Below are positions 44,095-53,306 of a DNA stretch of 64,000 nt, piece after piece. A model generated the notes under the pieces. It was not told the DNA's origin. It saw only the letters and a program-made list of their open reading frames with translations, and ran no database searches. Made by a program: the position numbers and the translations under genes. The DNA lies in contig CBDBUW010000010.1 in the NCBI GenBank assembly GCA_965212195.1, forward strand, positions 434,001 to 498,000. The letters run 5' to 3'. The stretch is from JAJCYK01 sp965212195 (GTDB taxonomy: Bacteria > Bacteroidota > Bacteroidia > Cytophagales > Cyclobacteriaceae). Each line of letters starts with the position of its first letter. Positions within the stretch are counted from its first letter, which is position 1.

Positions 44095-45582
44095 CTACAT
44101 TCCAATGGCGTAATAATACTTACCTTCTACCCCAGGGTAGATGCCTTCCAGCATTACACCACCTTTCATTTTTCTGATTTCTTTTTCTAATTGTGCGGTA
44201 GAGGTTATTTCGATATCATTTATTTTCAACAGTACAAACCCCTCCCTTACCATGGTTTCTTTTTTTAATTTTCCGGTATAGATTGTTACCAATTGTACCC
44301 CGGCTGTCACTCCAAGCTGGTACTTTTCAGACTCAGTAAGGTCCTTAAAATCAGCGCCTAATGCTTCAACTAGCCGTGCTGACAGATCTTTCGAACGATC
44401 ATTAGTTTCTTGCAGGCTTGCAAGAATCACCTCCAGTCGTTTCTCTTTACCACCTCTAATTATGTCCATGGAGACCTTTTCATTAGGCCGATAAGTGCCG
44501 ATTATGGCTTTTAATTGGGACACGTTACCTGTGGAACGACCATCGATACTGGTAATTATATCACCTGGCAACAAGCCTCCTTTCTGCGCTGCACCCCCTG
44601 ATATTAAACTATCTACCAGGATTCCTTCAGCGCCCTGCAAATTCATTTCCTTGATCATATCACTATCCAGGTCTCGAATAAATACTCCCAACTGAGCTCT
44701 TTGCACCTCTCCATACTTCATAAGATCATCCACAACCTTTTTCACAATATTCGAGGGAATTGCAAAAGCATATCCTGCATAAACTCCGGTCGGTGAAGCA
44801 ATGGCAGTATTTATTCCAATCAGTTCTCCCCGCAAATTCATTAAAGCTCCGCCACTGTTCCCGCGGTTCACCGCAGCATCGGTTTGTATAAAGGATTCTA
44901 TGGCTGCTTGATCCTGAAGTATGTTGATATTTCGGGCCTTTGCGCTAATTATACCAGCGGTTACGGTCGAGGAAAGATTATAAAAAGGGTTTCCCACAGC
45001 CAATACCCATTCGCCAACCCGAGTTTGGTCTGAGTCTCCAAAATTCAGATAATGTAAGTTGTTGGTCTCAATCTTGAGTAATGCTAGGTCAGTTAGAGGA
45101 TCTATGCCCAGTATTTCTCCGTTGAATGATCTACGGTCGTGAAGTACCACTTCGATCTCCAGGGCTCCATCGATCACATGATGATTCGTAACAATAAATC
45201 CCTCTTCATTGATAATCACCCCCGAGCCCGAGGCCTCAACAAATTGTTGGGGAATCTCATTAGGTGGGCCAAAGAACCGATCCCAGAAATCATTATCAAA
45301 AAATTCCTTGAAGGCATCCGGCACCTGATACTTCCTCGCCTCCAATTCAACTTTGCTTTTTACATGTACCACCGCGGGTGCGCCCATTTCTGCTGCTTTC
45401 ACAAAACTAATTTGAAAGGAGCTGTCATTATTACCGTAGTTGGATTCAAGAGCGGTGCTTTTCTTGATGGAAAGTCCGGGAGCATTTTCCTGGGTTTTAT
45501 ACACTATTCCCAGGACAATAAAGGCCATCACCAAAATAAATAGGGCCAAGCGTACCATATTACCGGATATTTCCTTCTTCAT
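44095..45582 (-). CDS. htrA: HtrA/DegP-family serine protease with two PDZ domains
   Basis: A 495-residue Do-like protease: N-terminal membrane anchor (about 9-28), trypsin-like domain with His (VTNHHVIDGALE), Asp (GIDPLTDLALLKI) and Ser (NRGNSGGALMNL), PDZ1 (about 290-385, GGLLPGDIITSIDG) and a shorter PDZ2 (about 400-490). It should degrade or refold damaged proteins in the periplasm. It heads an operon with the phosphoribosyltransferase and hydrolase, an unusual pairing of an envelope protease with cytoplasmic metabolism, and has an FNR-like box 87 bp upstream. Confidence 0.93.
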   Translation of the reverse strand: MKKEISGNMVRLALFILVMAFIVLGIVYKTQENAPGLSIKKSTALESNYGNNDSSFQISFVKAAEMGAPAVVHVKSKVELEARKYQVPDAFKEFFDNDFWDRFFGPPNEIPQQFVEASGSGVIINEEGFIVTNHHVIDGALEIEVVLHDRRSFNGEILGIDPLTDLALLKIETNNLHYLNFGDSDQTRVGEWVLAVGNPFYNLSSTVTAGIISAKARNINILQDQAAIESFIQTDAAVNRGNSGGALMNLRGELIGINTAIASPTGVYAGYAFAIPSNIVKKVVDDLMKYGEVQRAQLGVFIRDLDSDMIKEMNLQGAEGILVDSLISGGAAQKGGLLPGDIITSIDGRSTGNVSQLKAIIGTYRPNEKVSMDIIRGGKEKRLEVILASLQETNDRSKDLSARLVEALGADFKDLTESEKYQLGVTAGVQLVTIYTGKLKKETMVREGFVLLKINDIEITSTAQLEKEIRKMKGGVMLEGIYPGVEGKYYYAIGM

Positions 45583-45669
45583 ACTATCACAAACTTTATG
45601 GCCGATAGATCCATGATTAAATGTAGTTTGAACTCACACCGGACTCCAGTATAACCATCAATGGCTGCT

Positions 45670-45683
45670 ATGATTATGATCAA
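45670..45683. promoter_or_regulatory. FNR-like box upstream of htrA operon
   Basis: ATGATTATGATCAA fits TTGAT-N4-ATCAA except for the first base. It is intergenic, 87 bp before the htrA start, in a 211-bp gap. The spacing resembles that of the 42729 site (90 bp). Confidence 0.6.
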
Positions 45684-45793
45684 TTTCCTAAGTCGGGGTT
45701 TGGTGTGCCCTACCCCGGCCTTATAAAGGCAAAGGGAGGTTCGGATTTAGATTGCTGGGGTGGCCTAACCGCTAACAAATGCCAAATATTGAA

Positions 45794-46645
45794 TTAAGTC
45801 TTTATGCGTTTTAACTTCCTTTGATAACAGGTCCAGACCGGTGGATGAGCGCTTACCGCCAAATCTTCAGCTACACTGCCGCTGATATAATGGGCCAGTC
45901 CCTTTCGACCATGAGTGGCTAAGGCAATAATACACCCAGGATGGTCGTCCGCATATTTCAGAATACCTTCAGGTTCGGTAGGGGCGTGATTAAAACTGGG
46001 AGTAGCGGAGGTAAGCTGATATCTATCAATGAAATTAAGCATAAGTTGCTTTTCTTGATCGTCCGGTGGCAGGTCGTTGGCAGTTAAAACTTTGTGTACC
46101 GTTAGGGGTAATTCCAAACATTCCTGTAGTTCCTTTAAAGCATCAATCACCTCGGTTTCTTCCTCCAGTAAGTTGGTTGCTAGCAGAATTTCTGTCAATT
46201 CATCCAATTGCGCGGGAGATTTAACGGTAATCAGCGGGCAGCGAGCACTTCGTACTACCTTTACCACATGTTCCCCTCCATGTTTTTCGGTGTCGCCCGG
46301 AGTACCCATAATCACCAGATCCGGGTCCACCACCAGGATATTGCGCACTAAGTCCTCAGTAGGGTCCCCGATTTCTATCTCTCCATGTAGGGCCACGTCG
46401 GTAATGGGTTCCAACATGGTATCCAGTTGCCCCTGGGCTTTATTTAATTGAACCTGGACGAATTCATTTTCCTGTGGATCATCCAGATCGATTTGACCGG
46501 AGGCATTTAGCAGCACTCTCTTGGGGTGGTCTATTATATGCAGCAGCCGAATGGTGCCACCTGTTTTTATGGCTATTTGACGGGCCAGGTCCAGAGCATA
46601 TTTTGATTGTTGCGAGAAATCTGTGGGCACCAAAATATTTTTCAT
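45794..46645 (-). CDS. Universal stress protein, tandem UspA domains
   Basis: A 283-residue tandem Usp: MKNILVPTDFSQQSKYALDL at the start. Domain 1 reads GTPGDTEKHGGEHVVKV and lacks the final GS of the ATP motif, so it may not bind ATP. Domain 2 keeps ATHGRKGLAHYISGSVAED. It follows the formate dehydrogenase operon on the same strand after a 103-bp gap that holds a weak FNR-like box, so it may have its own promoter. Confidence 0.92.
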   Translation of the reverse strand: MKNILVPTDFSQQSKYALDLARQIAIKTGGTIRLLHIIDHPKRVLLNASGQIDLDDPQENEFVQVQLNKAQGQLDTMLEPITDVALHGEIEIGDPTEDLVRNILVVDPDLVIMGTPGDTEKHGGEHVVKVVRSARCPLITVKSPAQLDELTEILLATNLLEEETEVIDALKELQECLELPLTVHKVLTANDLPPDDQEKQLMLNFIDRYQLTSATPSFNHAPTEPEGILKYADDHPGCIIALATHGRKGLAHYISGSVAEDLAVSAHPPVWTCYQRKLKRIKT

Positions 46646-46698
46646 GGGATTATCGCTTAGTGATATTTTAAGGTAAGGCCCTCTACGCTCATTTCCCT

Positions 46699-46712
46699 AT
46701 GATATTGGTCAG
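46699..46712. promoter_or_regulatory. Weak FNR-like box upstream of usp at 45794
   Basis: ATGATATTGGTCAG keeps TGA-N6-TCA, with G in place of A at the second half-site. It is 53 bp before the usp start, the same distance as the strong sites at 13972 and 57708. Confidence 0.35.
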
Positions 46713-46748
46713 TATTGCGCAGAACAAATCTCAAGCGCCAGATACCAT

Positions 46749-47252
46749 TCAGGATTTTTGGGGGGGTGATACCCAATTTCCAATTACTTGAATTAAGTGA
46801 TGGGGAAAGCTCTGTCTGGTAATTCGGTAAGCAGCAACAGCCAATATCAAAGTGGTGGGAAATCCAGAGGCTATCCCTAAGGGTATAATGGATAGAAAAA
46901 AAACTATGCCCCCCCATGCCCCAATCTTTACCAGGAGGTTTTTGGTGGATAGTAACACGGCAATAATAAATTGACCTCCGGCTATCATCAAAACCAGGGG
47001 TTTGGTATGAGCGGCGAAATAACCTAAAATAAACTCGCGATACCAATTAGACCAGGTATATTGCGCATAATCCAAATAATCCATTGGACTGCTCAAAGCA
47101 GTCTTAGAATTGATATAGGACGCCCATAAAAACAAAAGCACTAACAATAGGCGACCCACTTCAATCCGCTTCCAAGTAACCCATAGCACCAGCAATGATA
47201 TGCTGACCGAGCCCAAATGCATTATTAATAATTGCTGCTCACTCATGCTCAA
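46749..47252 (-). CDS. Membrane protein coupled to formate dehydrogenase
   Basis: A 167-residue protein with four to five helices (LIMHLGSVSISLLVLWVTW, RLLLVLLFLWASYI, PLVLMIAGGQFIIAVLLS, AWGGIVFFLSIIPLGIASGF, TTLILAVAAYRI). Its start overlaps the formate dehydrogenase alpha gene by 4 bp, so translation is coupled. No haem-ligand pattern or known FDH membrane-subunit signature is evident. It may help anchor or regulate the enzyme, or move formate, but this is inference from position alone. Confidence 0.7.
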   Translation of the reverse strand: MSMSEQQLLIMHLGSVSISLLVLWVTWKRIEVGRLLLVLLFLWASYINSKTALSSPMDYLDYAQYTWSNWYREFILGYFAAHTKPLVLMIAGGQFIIAVLLSTKNLLVKIGAWGGIVFFLSIIPLGIASGFPTTLILAVAAYRITRQSFPHHLIQVIGNWVSPPQKS

Positions 47253-49957
47253 CTAATTTTATAAATATCAACTGCAATTACTTTATATTCAGGACAATAA
47301 GAGTCCGGGTCATAAACATCTCCGCTTAGCTTATTAATTAGGATTTCAGGAAAATGAAAGGTAGTGCTCAAAACGCCCGGGTTAACGCTGCGATCAACCT
47401 TTATGCGGATTTGCGTACTAGCACGAGCTGAAGTAATGGTCACCAATTCTCCATCGACCATATTCCTTTTGGCGGCATCTGAGGGATTAATGAGCAGGAT
47501 ATCCTCTTCCATCAGTTCATTGAGCTCCGTGCGTTGGGTCATTGTGCCACAGTTGTAGTGCTCCAAGGCGCGATTGGTGGTTAGGATAAAGGGATATTTT
47601 TTAGCGTGTTCTTGGAGCTCCGGCGACTCCCGAAATGGCTTGAAAATCAATCTGCCTTTACCAATCTTAAAGGTTTCCGTATGAAGTATCTCCGTGTCAG
47701 ATCCATCGCTGTTAACCGGCCATTGTTTTCCATTTGCTCCGAGGTTCTCCCAGGTAATCCCCCAAAAAAAAGGTACCACCTGGGCTATTTCTGCCAGCAC
47801 CTTCTTATGGTCATAATCCTCTTGATCATAGCCCATTTCCTGCATGACATCGGTAATAATTTGACCATCACTCTTGGAGTTACCAATAGGCGCTACCACT
47901 TTGTTCACCCTCTGCACCCGGCGTTCACCGTTGGTAAATGTCCCGCTTTTCTCCAGGAAAGAAGCCCCGGGCAGCACCACATGGGCCTGGAGTGCTGTTT
48001 CTGTGGGAAATAGCTCTTGAACGATCAATAAGTCAAGATTTTGCAGAGCCTTCTTAACTTTTTCTATATTCGGTTCGGTCTGCAGCACATGCTCTCCCAT
48101 GATCCACAAAGCTTTTAGCCGGCCGGCCAGTGCTTCGTCCAGCATTTCCGGAATGGTAAGGCCCCGGTCATCAGGAATAGGAACTCCGTAATGCTCTTGA
48201 TAGTAGTTTCTTACCCCAGGATCATCCATCTTCAAATAGCCCGGACCCTGATTGGGCTGTACTCCCATATCCGCGGACCCCTGCACATTATTTTGGCCTC
48301 TTAAGGGATTTACACCTACCCCAGGCCGGCCAATATTGCCGGTAATCATGGCTAGATCAGCTATCAGACAAACAGCATCGGTTCCCTGGGCATGCTCGGT
48401 GACCCCAAGACCATGAAAACACATGGAAGCACCCGATTGCGCATAGACCTTTGCAGCATTAAAGGCAAGTTCTTTAGGAACACCGCTGATCGCGGACAGA
48501 AAATCCACATCCACCCCCAATACTTGCTCTTCAAACAGTTGGTAACCTTCACACCTTTCTTTGATGAATTCTTGGTCGGCCCAGTTATTTTTTATGATGA
48601 AATACATCATCATGTTAAGTACCGCCACATTAGTTCCCGGACGCAATTGCAAGTGATAGTCGGCCAACCGCGCCATCTCCGTGGCACGAGGGTCTATAAC
48701 TACTAAAGTCTTGCCCTTAAAAGCTTGCTGCTTTATTTTGGCTCCGGTTACCGGGTGTGCCTCCGTGGGATTAGCCCCGATGACTAATATGCAGTCGGTC
48801 AACTCCAGATCCTTAATGGAATTGGTGGCAGCACCAGTGCCAAAAGTACGTTGCATCCCAATAGCCGTAGGTGCATGACAAAGCCTGGCACAACCATCAA
48901 TATTATTGGTGCCAATTACCGCTCTCATAAATTTTTGCATCAAATAATTTTCCTCATTGGTACAGCGGGATGATGAGATACCCGCCACTGCATGAGGTCC
49001 ATAGGTTTCTTTGATAGCCGACAATTTAGCAGTAATAAACTGGTAGACTTCTTCCCAACCGACAGGTTCCAAGGTGCCATTACGTTTGATCATAGGGTCA
49101 CGCAATCGATCCCGATGATTGTAAAACCCGAAAGCATAGCGACCCTTTAGACAAGTATGCCCAGGATTTACTTCCGATCCCCAAGGAGCATCGATGCTTA
49201 GTACGCCATCCACACCTGCTGATACCCTCAAGTTACACCCCACGCCACAATAGGTACATACGGTAGCAACCTGATCTAAAGCAGCAGCTTCTTTAAACTT
49301 GAACACATCCGAAATAGCCGCAGTTGGACAGGTTTGGGCACAGGCGCCGCAAGCTACACATGTGGAGTTTTCAAAGCTGGAGTCCAAACTTTTAATCACC
49401 CGGCTGTCCATACCTCTTCCGGCCATATTAAGTATGAAATCACCTTGAATTTGGTCACAGGCTTCAATGCAGCGATAGCAGTTAATACATTTGGCCAAAT
49501 CAGACCTCATAAATGGATGCGAAAGGTCTTGGGGGTAATGGTGATGATCTTTCCCTGGTGCATATCGCACCGCTTTTATGCCAATTTCAGCGGCGGTATC
49601 CTGCAGTTCACATTGACCATTAGCTTCACAAATAACACAATCCAGTGGGTGATCGGTAAGGATCAGTTCCATAATATTACGCCGTAGCGCCTTCAAATCC
49701 CCAGAGTGTGTTATGATCTCACATTCCGGTGTCACCGGCGTGTGACAGGCAGCCACCATCCGAAAGTCCTTGTCAGTGGGATTTTTGACCTTTACGGTAC
49801 ACAATCGACAAGATCCTATGGGTTCTAAATTTGGTGCCTTACAAAGTGTGGGAATGACAGTATCCCCAAAATGATGTTGCAGAAAATCCAAAACCGTTTC
49901 TGTGGAGGAAGTTATAGTGAAAGGTCGGGAGTTGATATAGGCTTGAGGCGTTTTCAT
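47249..49957 (-). CDS. fdhA: NAD-linked formate dehydrogenase, molybdopterin alpha subunit
   Basis: A 902-residue subunit in FdsA/NuoG order: N-terminal 2Fe-2S ferredoxin (about 1-80), His-Cys cluster domain (HPLDCVICEANGQCELQDTA), two 4Fe-4S clusters (CINCYRCIEACDQ, CVACGACAQTCPTA), then the molybdenum domain with its own 4Fe-4S motif (VCTYCGVGCNLRV), the Mo ligand in CARLCHAPT near residue 359 (Cys, not selenocysteine) and a dinucleotide-binding C-terminus. No Tat signal, so cytosolic. It oxidises formate to CO2 and passes electrons to the NuoF-like subunit. Reduction of CO2 is also possible in this group. No FdhD or Mo-cofactor gene lies nearby. Confidence 0.95.
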   Translation of the reverse strand: MKTPQAYINSRPFTITSSTETVLDFLQHHFGDTVIPTLCKAPNLEPIGSCRLCTVKVKNPTDKDFRMVAACHTPVTPECEIITHSGDLKALRRNIMELILTDHPLDCVICEANGQCELQDTAAEIGIKAVRYAPGKDHHHYPQDLSHPFMRSDLAKCINCYRCIEACDQIQGDFILNMAGRGMDSRVIKSLDSSFENSTCVACGACAQTCPTAAISDVFKFKEAAALDQVATVCTYCGVGCNLRVSAGVDGVLSIDAPWGSEVNPGHTCLKGRYAFGFYNHRDRLRDPMIKRNGTLEPVGWEEVYQFITAKLSAIKETYGPHAVAGISSSRCTNEENYLMQKFMRAVIGTNNIDGCARLCHAPTAIGMQRTFGTGAATNSIKDLELTDCILVIGANPTEAHPVTGAKIKQQAFKGKTLVVIDPRATEMARLADYHLQLRPGTNVAVLNMMMYFIIKNNWADQEFIKERCEGYQLFEEQVLGVDVDFLSAISGVPKELAFNAAKVYAQSGASMCFHGLGVTEHAQGTDAVCLIADLAMITGNIGRPGVGVNPLRGQNNVQGSADMGVQPNQGPGYLKMDDPGVRNYYQEHYGVPIPDDRGLTIPEMLDEALAGRLKALWIMGEHVLQTEPNIEKVKKALQNLDLLIVQELFPTETALQAHVVLPGASFLEKSGTFTNGERRVQRVNKVVAPIGNSKSDGQIITDVMQEMGYDQEDYDHKKVLAEIAQVVPFFWGITWENLGANGKQWPVNSDGSDTEILHTETFKIGKGRLIFKPFRESPELQEHAKKYPFILTTNRALEHYNCGTMTQRTELNELMEEDILLINPSDAAKRNMVDGELVTITSARASTQIRIKVDRSVNPGVLSTTFHFPEILINKLSGDVYDPDSYCPEYKVIAVDIYKIS

Positions 49958-49960
49958 GGC

Positions 49961-51616
49961 TCATTTTTGGAAATAGGGGTTCAGCTCCTCAGCAAAATAT
50001 TTCAGGGCGTGTTTTACGGGCAAAGGAAGCGCTTTACCAAATCCACATAGCGAGCCCATTTCCATAGTATCCAGTAAATCTTGAAAAAGTTGCCGGTTGA
50101 TTTTATTATCGCTGCTGGCCTGTACCATTTCCCAGCCTCTTTGAGTACCCAGCCGGCAGGGAAAGCACTTGCCACAGGATTCCTTAACTCCAAAATCAAA
50201 GAGATGCTCCAGGTATTTTATGAGAGGGTAATCTTCAGGTATGCATACTATACTGGCGTGACCAAGGTCAAATCCCTGATCCCTGAAAGAATCAAATTCC
50301 ACGGTTAGGTCCTTGACCTTTGCCAGAGGTACCAACCCACCAAGAGGGCCTCCGATGTGCAGAGCCTTTACAGGCCTTTTAAAACCTCCAGCCAACTCAT
50401 AGACTACTTCATGCAACGGGGTGCCCATTTCTACTTCAAGAATTCCTGGACGGTTAAAATTTCCGTCAAGCGAAAGCAGCTTAACTCCTGGGCTTTGAGT
50501 GGTACCTAGTTTCCGGTAGGCTTCAGGTCCATTCTCCAGAATGAATGGAATATTGGCAAGGGTTTCTACATTATTGACCAAAGTAGGCTGGTGAAACAAT
50601 CCTTGATCAGTGGGATAAGGTGGTCTTAGTCGCACTTCGGGACGCTGACCTTCAATAGATGATAATAACGCCGATTCCTCGCCGCAGATGTAGGAACCGG
50701 CACCTTTTATCAATTTGAATTGGAAGTTTTGGAATACCGGTTGCTGGGACAGCCAACTTTCCCACATACGACAGGCCTGCTGAATTGATTCTAAGGATTC
50801 CGGATATTCAGCTCTGATGTAAAAGATAGCTTTACTGGCGCCTATGCAAAAAGCAGCGGCCAACATGCCGAAGATCACGGCATGTGGTTGGTATTCCAGC
50901 AGGTAGCGATCGGAAAATGAACCGGGATCTCCTTCGTCTGCATTGCACACCACGAATTTGGTGTTACCGGTGGCCACCTGGCAGGCCTTTAATTTTAGCC
51001 CCTTGGGAAACGCGGCACCACCCCTTCCCTGCAAACCCGAAAGAAGCACCTTTTCAATGATCTCTTGGGCAATGATCTCTGGGTCAATGATCTCTGGGGG
51101 CGACTGCTTTAAAACTTGCTCCATCAACGATTGATAGTGATCCAGAGGGTTGGCAGATGACACCAAAATGGGTGTCTCCAAAGCAGATTGTACTGGAATG
51201 TCCGCTGGCGGTTTAGGGTGGTTTTGGAGAATATCCGTAAGATCAACTTGGCCGGAATAGTTGTGACCTCCATATTGAAAAGCCCGGTTGTGGTAACATT
51301 GTCCCAGGCAACACATCTCACCTATTTCAGATTCACTAAAATGATCCGTTAACTGCCGCTTTAATTCTTCTTGGGTGCCGCTCAACAGACAGGCCGACCC
51401 GTTGCACAAATGGACCTTTTGGTTTTGGAAGTCGGGTTGAAAGAAATCATAGAATGAAAGGGCTCCTTTAAGCGTAGCCGTGCCTACCAGATACTCCTTG
51501 GCCAGTTTCTGAATTGATTCCTGCTGTTGTTCAGGAGATTCAAGCGCCACCTGAGATAGTTTTTCGAAAAGTTTCTGGTCTTTTCTTGGAGAAATACGAC
51601 TGATATTCTTCGACAT
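49961..51616 (-). CDS. fdhB: Formate dehydrogenase beta subunit, NuoE-NuoF fusion type
   Basis: A 551-residue diaphorase subunit. The first 150 residues resemble NuoE/FdsG with a thioredoxin-like 2Fe-2S site (CNGSAC and CCLGQC). The rest is NuoF/FdsB: GRGGAAFPKGLKL, NADEGDPGSFSDRYLLE (FMN/NADH loop), GAGSYICGEESALLSSIEG and the 4Fe-4S motif ESCGKCFPCRLG. It reduces NAD with electrons from the alpha subunit, 3 bp downstream. A linker near residues 170-190 contains three copies of a 15-bp repeat encoding variants of PEIIxxEII (51052-51104). Confidence 0.94.
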   Translation of the reverse strand: MSKNISRISPRKDQKLFEKLSQVALESPEQQQESIQKLAKEYLVGTATLKGALSFYDFFQPDFQNQKVHLCNGSACLLSGTQEELKRQLTDHFSESEIGEMCCLGQCYHNRAFQYGGHNYSGQVDLTDILQNHPKPPADIPVQSALETPILVSSANPLDHYQSLMEQVLKQSPPEIIDPEIIAQEIIEKVLLSGLQGRGGAAFPKGLKLKACQVATGNTKFVVCNADEGDPGSFSDRYLLEYQPHAVIFGMLAAAFCIGASKAIFYIRAEYPESLESIQQACRMWESWLSQQPVFQNFQFKLIKGAGSYICGEESALLSSIEGQRPEVRLRPPYPTDQGLFHQPTLVNNVETLANIPFILENGPEAYRKLGTTQSPGVKLLSLDGNFNRPGILEVEMGTPLHEVVYELAGGFKRPVKALHIGGPLGGLVPLAKVKDLTVEFDSFRDQGFDLGHASIVCIPEDYPLIKYLEHLFDFGVKESCGKCFPCRLGTQRGWEMVQASSDNKINRQLFQDLLDTMEMGSLCGFGKALPLPVKHALKYFAEELNPYFQK

Positions 51617-51645
51617 GGCATCACCCTAGAAATTCCCCCTAATAA

Positions 51646-52071
51646 CTACTTCCTTTTATATGTTTCCTTAAAGTTGTGAAAGGCCAACTTGGTGGTTTCT
51701 AATAATTCCTCGATCTCTTCTACTAATTCTTCGTATCTCTCTTCCGCTTTTTCTTTGGACCCTTTGGCTTGGGTTTTTAACTCCTCAATCTTAACCTTGA
51801 GCGGCTTAAGATGTCTGTTACTGAAACTCCTTCCCTCCACCATCAGGTTTTCATAGGACTCCTTCAGTTTTTCCAGACTTTCCTCTGAGGTTTCCTTGAG
51901 TTCCTCCTTGGTATGGGATGCTTTCTCCTTTATTTCCCGAATATCTTCACGGTAATGTTCTATGGTTTGCTTGACAAATTCAGTGACATCGAAATGAAGC
52001 TGATGGGCCTTAGTATCCACGCGGTCCACAAATGTCTTTATTTGTTCTGCAGTTTTTGAATGCGTTTCCAT
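51646..52071 (-). CDS. Small coiled-coil protein, unknown, first gene of the fdh operon
   Basis: A 141-residue, almost fully helical, strongly charged protein (METHSKTAEQIKTFVDRVDT, then long Glu/Lys heptads with KEKASHTKEELKETSEES and KAEERYEELVEEIEELLETT). The ATG at 52071 is used; the frame is open to 52119 but then covers the promoter region. It resembles small apolipoprotein- or phasin-like stress proteins only in composition. It ends 29 bp before fdhB and has a weak FNR-like box 47 bp upstream, so it is probably the first gene of the formate dehydrogenase transcript. Confidence 0.7.
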   Translation of the reverse strand: METHSKTAEQIKTFVDRVDTKAHQLHFDVTEFVKQTIEHYREDIREIKEKASHTKEELKETSEESLEKLKESYENLMVEGRSFSNRHLKPLKVKIEELKTQAKGSKEKAEERYEELVEEIEELLETTKLAFHNFKETYKRK

Positions 52072-52118
52072 GATTACTAGTTTTTTCTTTAAATTCCACA
52101 ACCGTGTGCTCTGCTTCA

Positions 52119-52132
52119 ATGATGTAGGTCAA
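52119..52132. promoter_or_regulatory. Weak FNR-like box upstream of fdh operon
   Basis: ATGATGTAGGTCAA keeps TGA-N6-TCA with one change in the right half-site. It is 47 bp before the first gene of the formate dehydrogenase operon. Confidence 0.35.
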
Positions 52133-52167
52133 GTAGACGGTTGATTTTGCCCCGAAGACACTTCGAC

Positions 52168-53106
52168 TCAGAAGCCGAATGACTTAAAAATGATGTAGAT
52201 TACGTACACCGCCAACAGACTAAAGGCTTCTTTCTTTTGCAAGCCTTTCTTTTTGTAAAAGTAGATCAACACTATTGCGGTTACCACAAACAAAATGGGA
52301 GTATCGAAATGCAGTACGGGTTTTTCCACTTGTATTTCGGAAATAGTTGCCCCTACTCCGGCAGGAATGAGGATATCAAAAATATTACTGCCTATAATAT
52401 TTCCTACAGACAGTCCGGTGGCCTTTTTAAGAGCGGCGCCAATCGACAGCACTAGCTCTGGCAAACTGGTGCCGAAGGCAATAAAAACGATCCCGATAAA
52501 AGACTGGGATACTCCCCATAGTTCCGCGAGTTTTAAGCCATTGTTAATAACCATATCTGAAGCTACGATCACCAGCACTATGCCACCCAGTAAAAACACC
52601 AGGTTCTGCCATATCTTTTGGGGAAGTTCCTTTTTTAGTCTTTCGGGAAGTTTTTCACCATATAGCAGCATCAAGTAATAAATCACATAGACCACCACCA
52701 GGGTAATGCCTTCAATGCGTGAGATCTTGAGGTCATAGGACACCAGGAAAAAGAGCACGATAGAGCCTAACAGCACCAAACCGTCTTGCTTGAGAGATTT
52801 ACGGGATAAGGTAATGTAGCCCATTACTCCTGCTACGCCCATCACCAGGGTGATTTGATTGAGACAGCTGCCCAAAGCATTCCCCACAATTAACCCTGAA
52901 GTTTCAACACCTTTTAGCTTTAACAGAGAGGCATCGATGGAGAGCATTAGCTCCGGCAGGTCCGTTCCAATGGCCAGAATGGTAAGTCCTATAAAGACCT
53001 GCGACAAATTATAATGTTCGGCAATTGTCAATGCCCCGCGAATCACCAGTTCTGTGCCCAGCCACAAGCCTATTAAGCCGAAGATCAGATATAGTAATTC
53101 CCACAT
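52168..53106 (-). CDS. yrbG: Calcium/sodium antiporter, CaCA family (YrbG-like)
   Basis: A 312-residue exchanger with ten helices and two inverted alpha repeats: IGTDLPELMLSIDASLL with GNALGSCLNQI in the first, and FGTSLPELVLSIGAALK with GNIIGSNIFDIL in the second. These hold the ion-binding Glu, Asn and Ser/Asp residues of the K-dependent and YrbG-type CaCA families. It exports calcium for sodium or protons across the inner membrane. Its start faces the usp at 53307, with a strong FNR-like box between them. Confidence 0.93.
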   Translation of the reverse strand: MWELLYLIFGLIGLWLGTELVIRGALTIAEHYNLSQVFIGLTILAIGTDLPELMLSIDASLLKLKGVETSGLIVGNALGSCLNQITLVMGVAGVMGYITLSRKSLKQDGLVLLGSIVLFFLVSYDLKISRIEGITLVVVYVIYYLMLLYGEKLPERLKKELPQKIWQNLVFLLGGIVLVIVASDMVINNGLKLAELWGVSQSFIGIVFIAFGTSLPELVLSIGAALKKATGLSVGNIIGSNIFDILIPAGVGATISEIQVEKPVLHFDTPILFVVTAIVLIYFYKKKGLQKKEAFSLLAVYVIYIIFKSFGF

Positions 53107-53214
53107 TTATGTGATGGATAAAATCATGGATAGGATTTGCAAAAGCATTAAGTAAAAAATAACTTAAGAGTATTCTATCTTGTAGAAATTTAAAAGCTTT
53201 GATCTGGGCTCCGT

Positions 53215-53228
53215 ATGATGGGAATCAT
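53215..53228. promoter_or_regulatory. FNR-like box between antiporter and usp
   Basis: ATGATGGGAATCAT is a perfect inverted repeat of the ATGAT half-site around four bases. It lies 78 bp before the usp at 53307 and 108 bp before the divergent antiporter gene, so it could serve either. Confidence 0.62.
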
Positions 53229-53306
53229 GGCCAAAAGTGACAATGAGCATATATGAGCTAGGTTAATAGTAATAATTTCCTTTGCATCATTTCCAGCTAA
53301 GTAAAT

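Noticed and set aside
48880..48890. Selenocysteine in formate dehydrogenase
   Set aside because: The Mo-ligand codon encodes Cys (CARLCHAPT) and there is no in-frame TGA.
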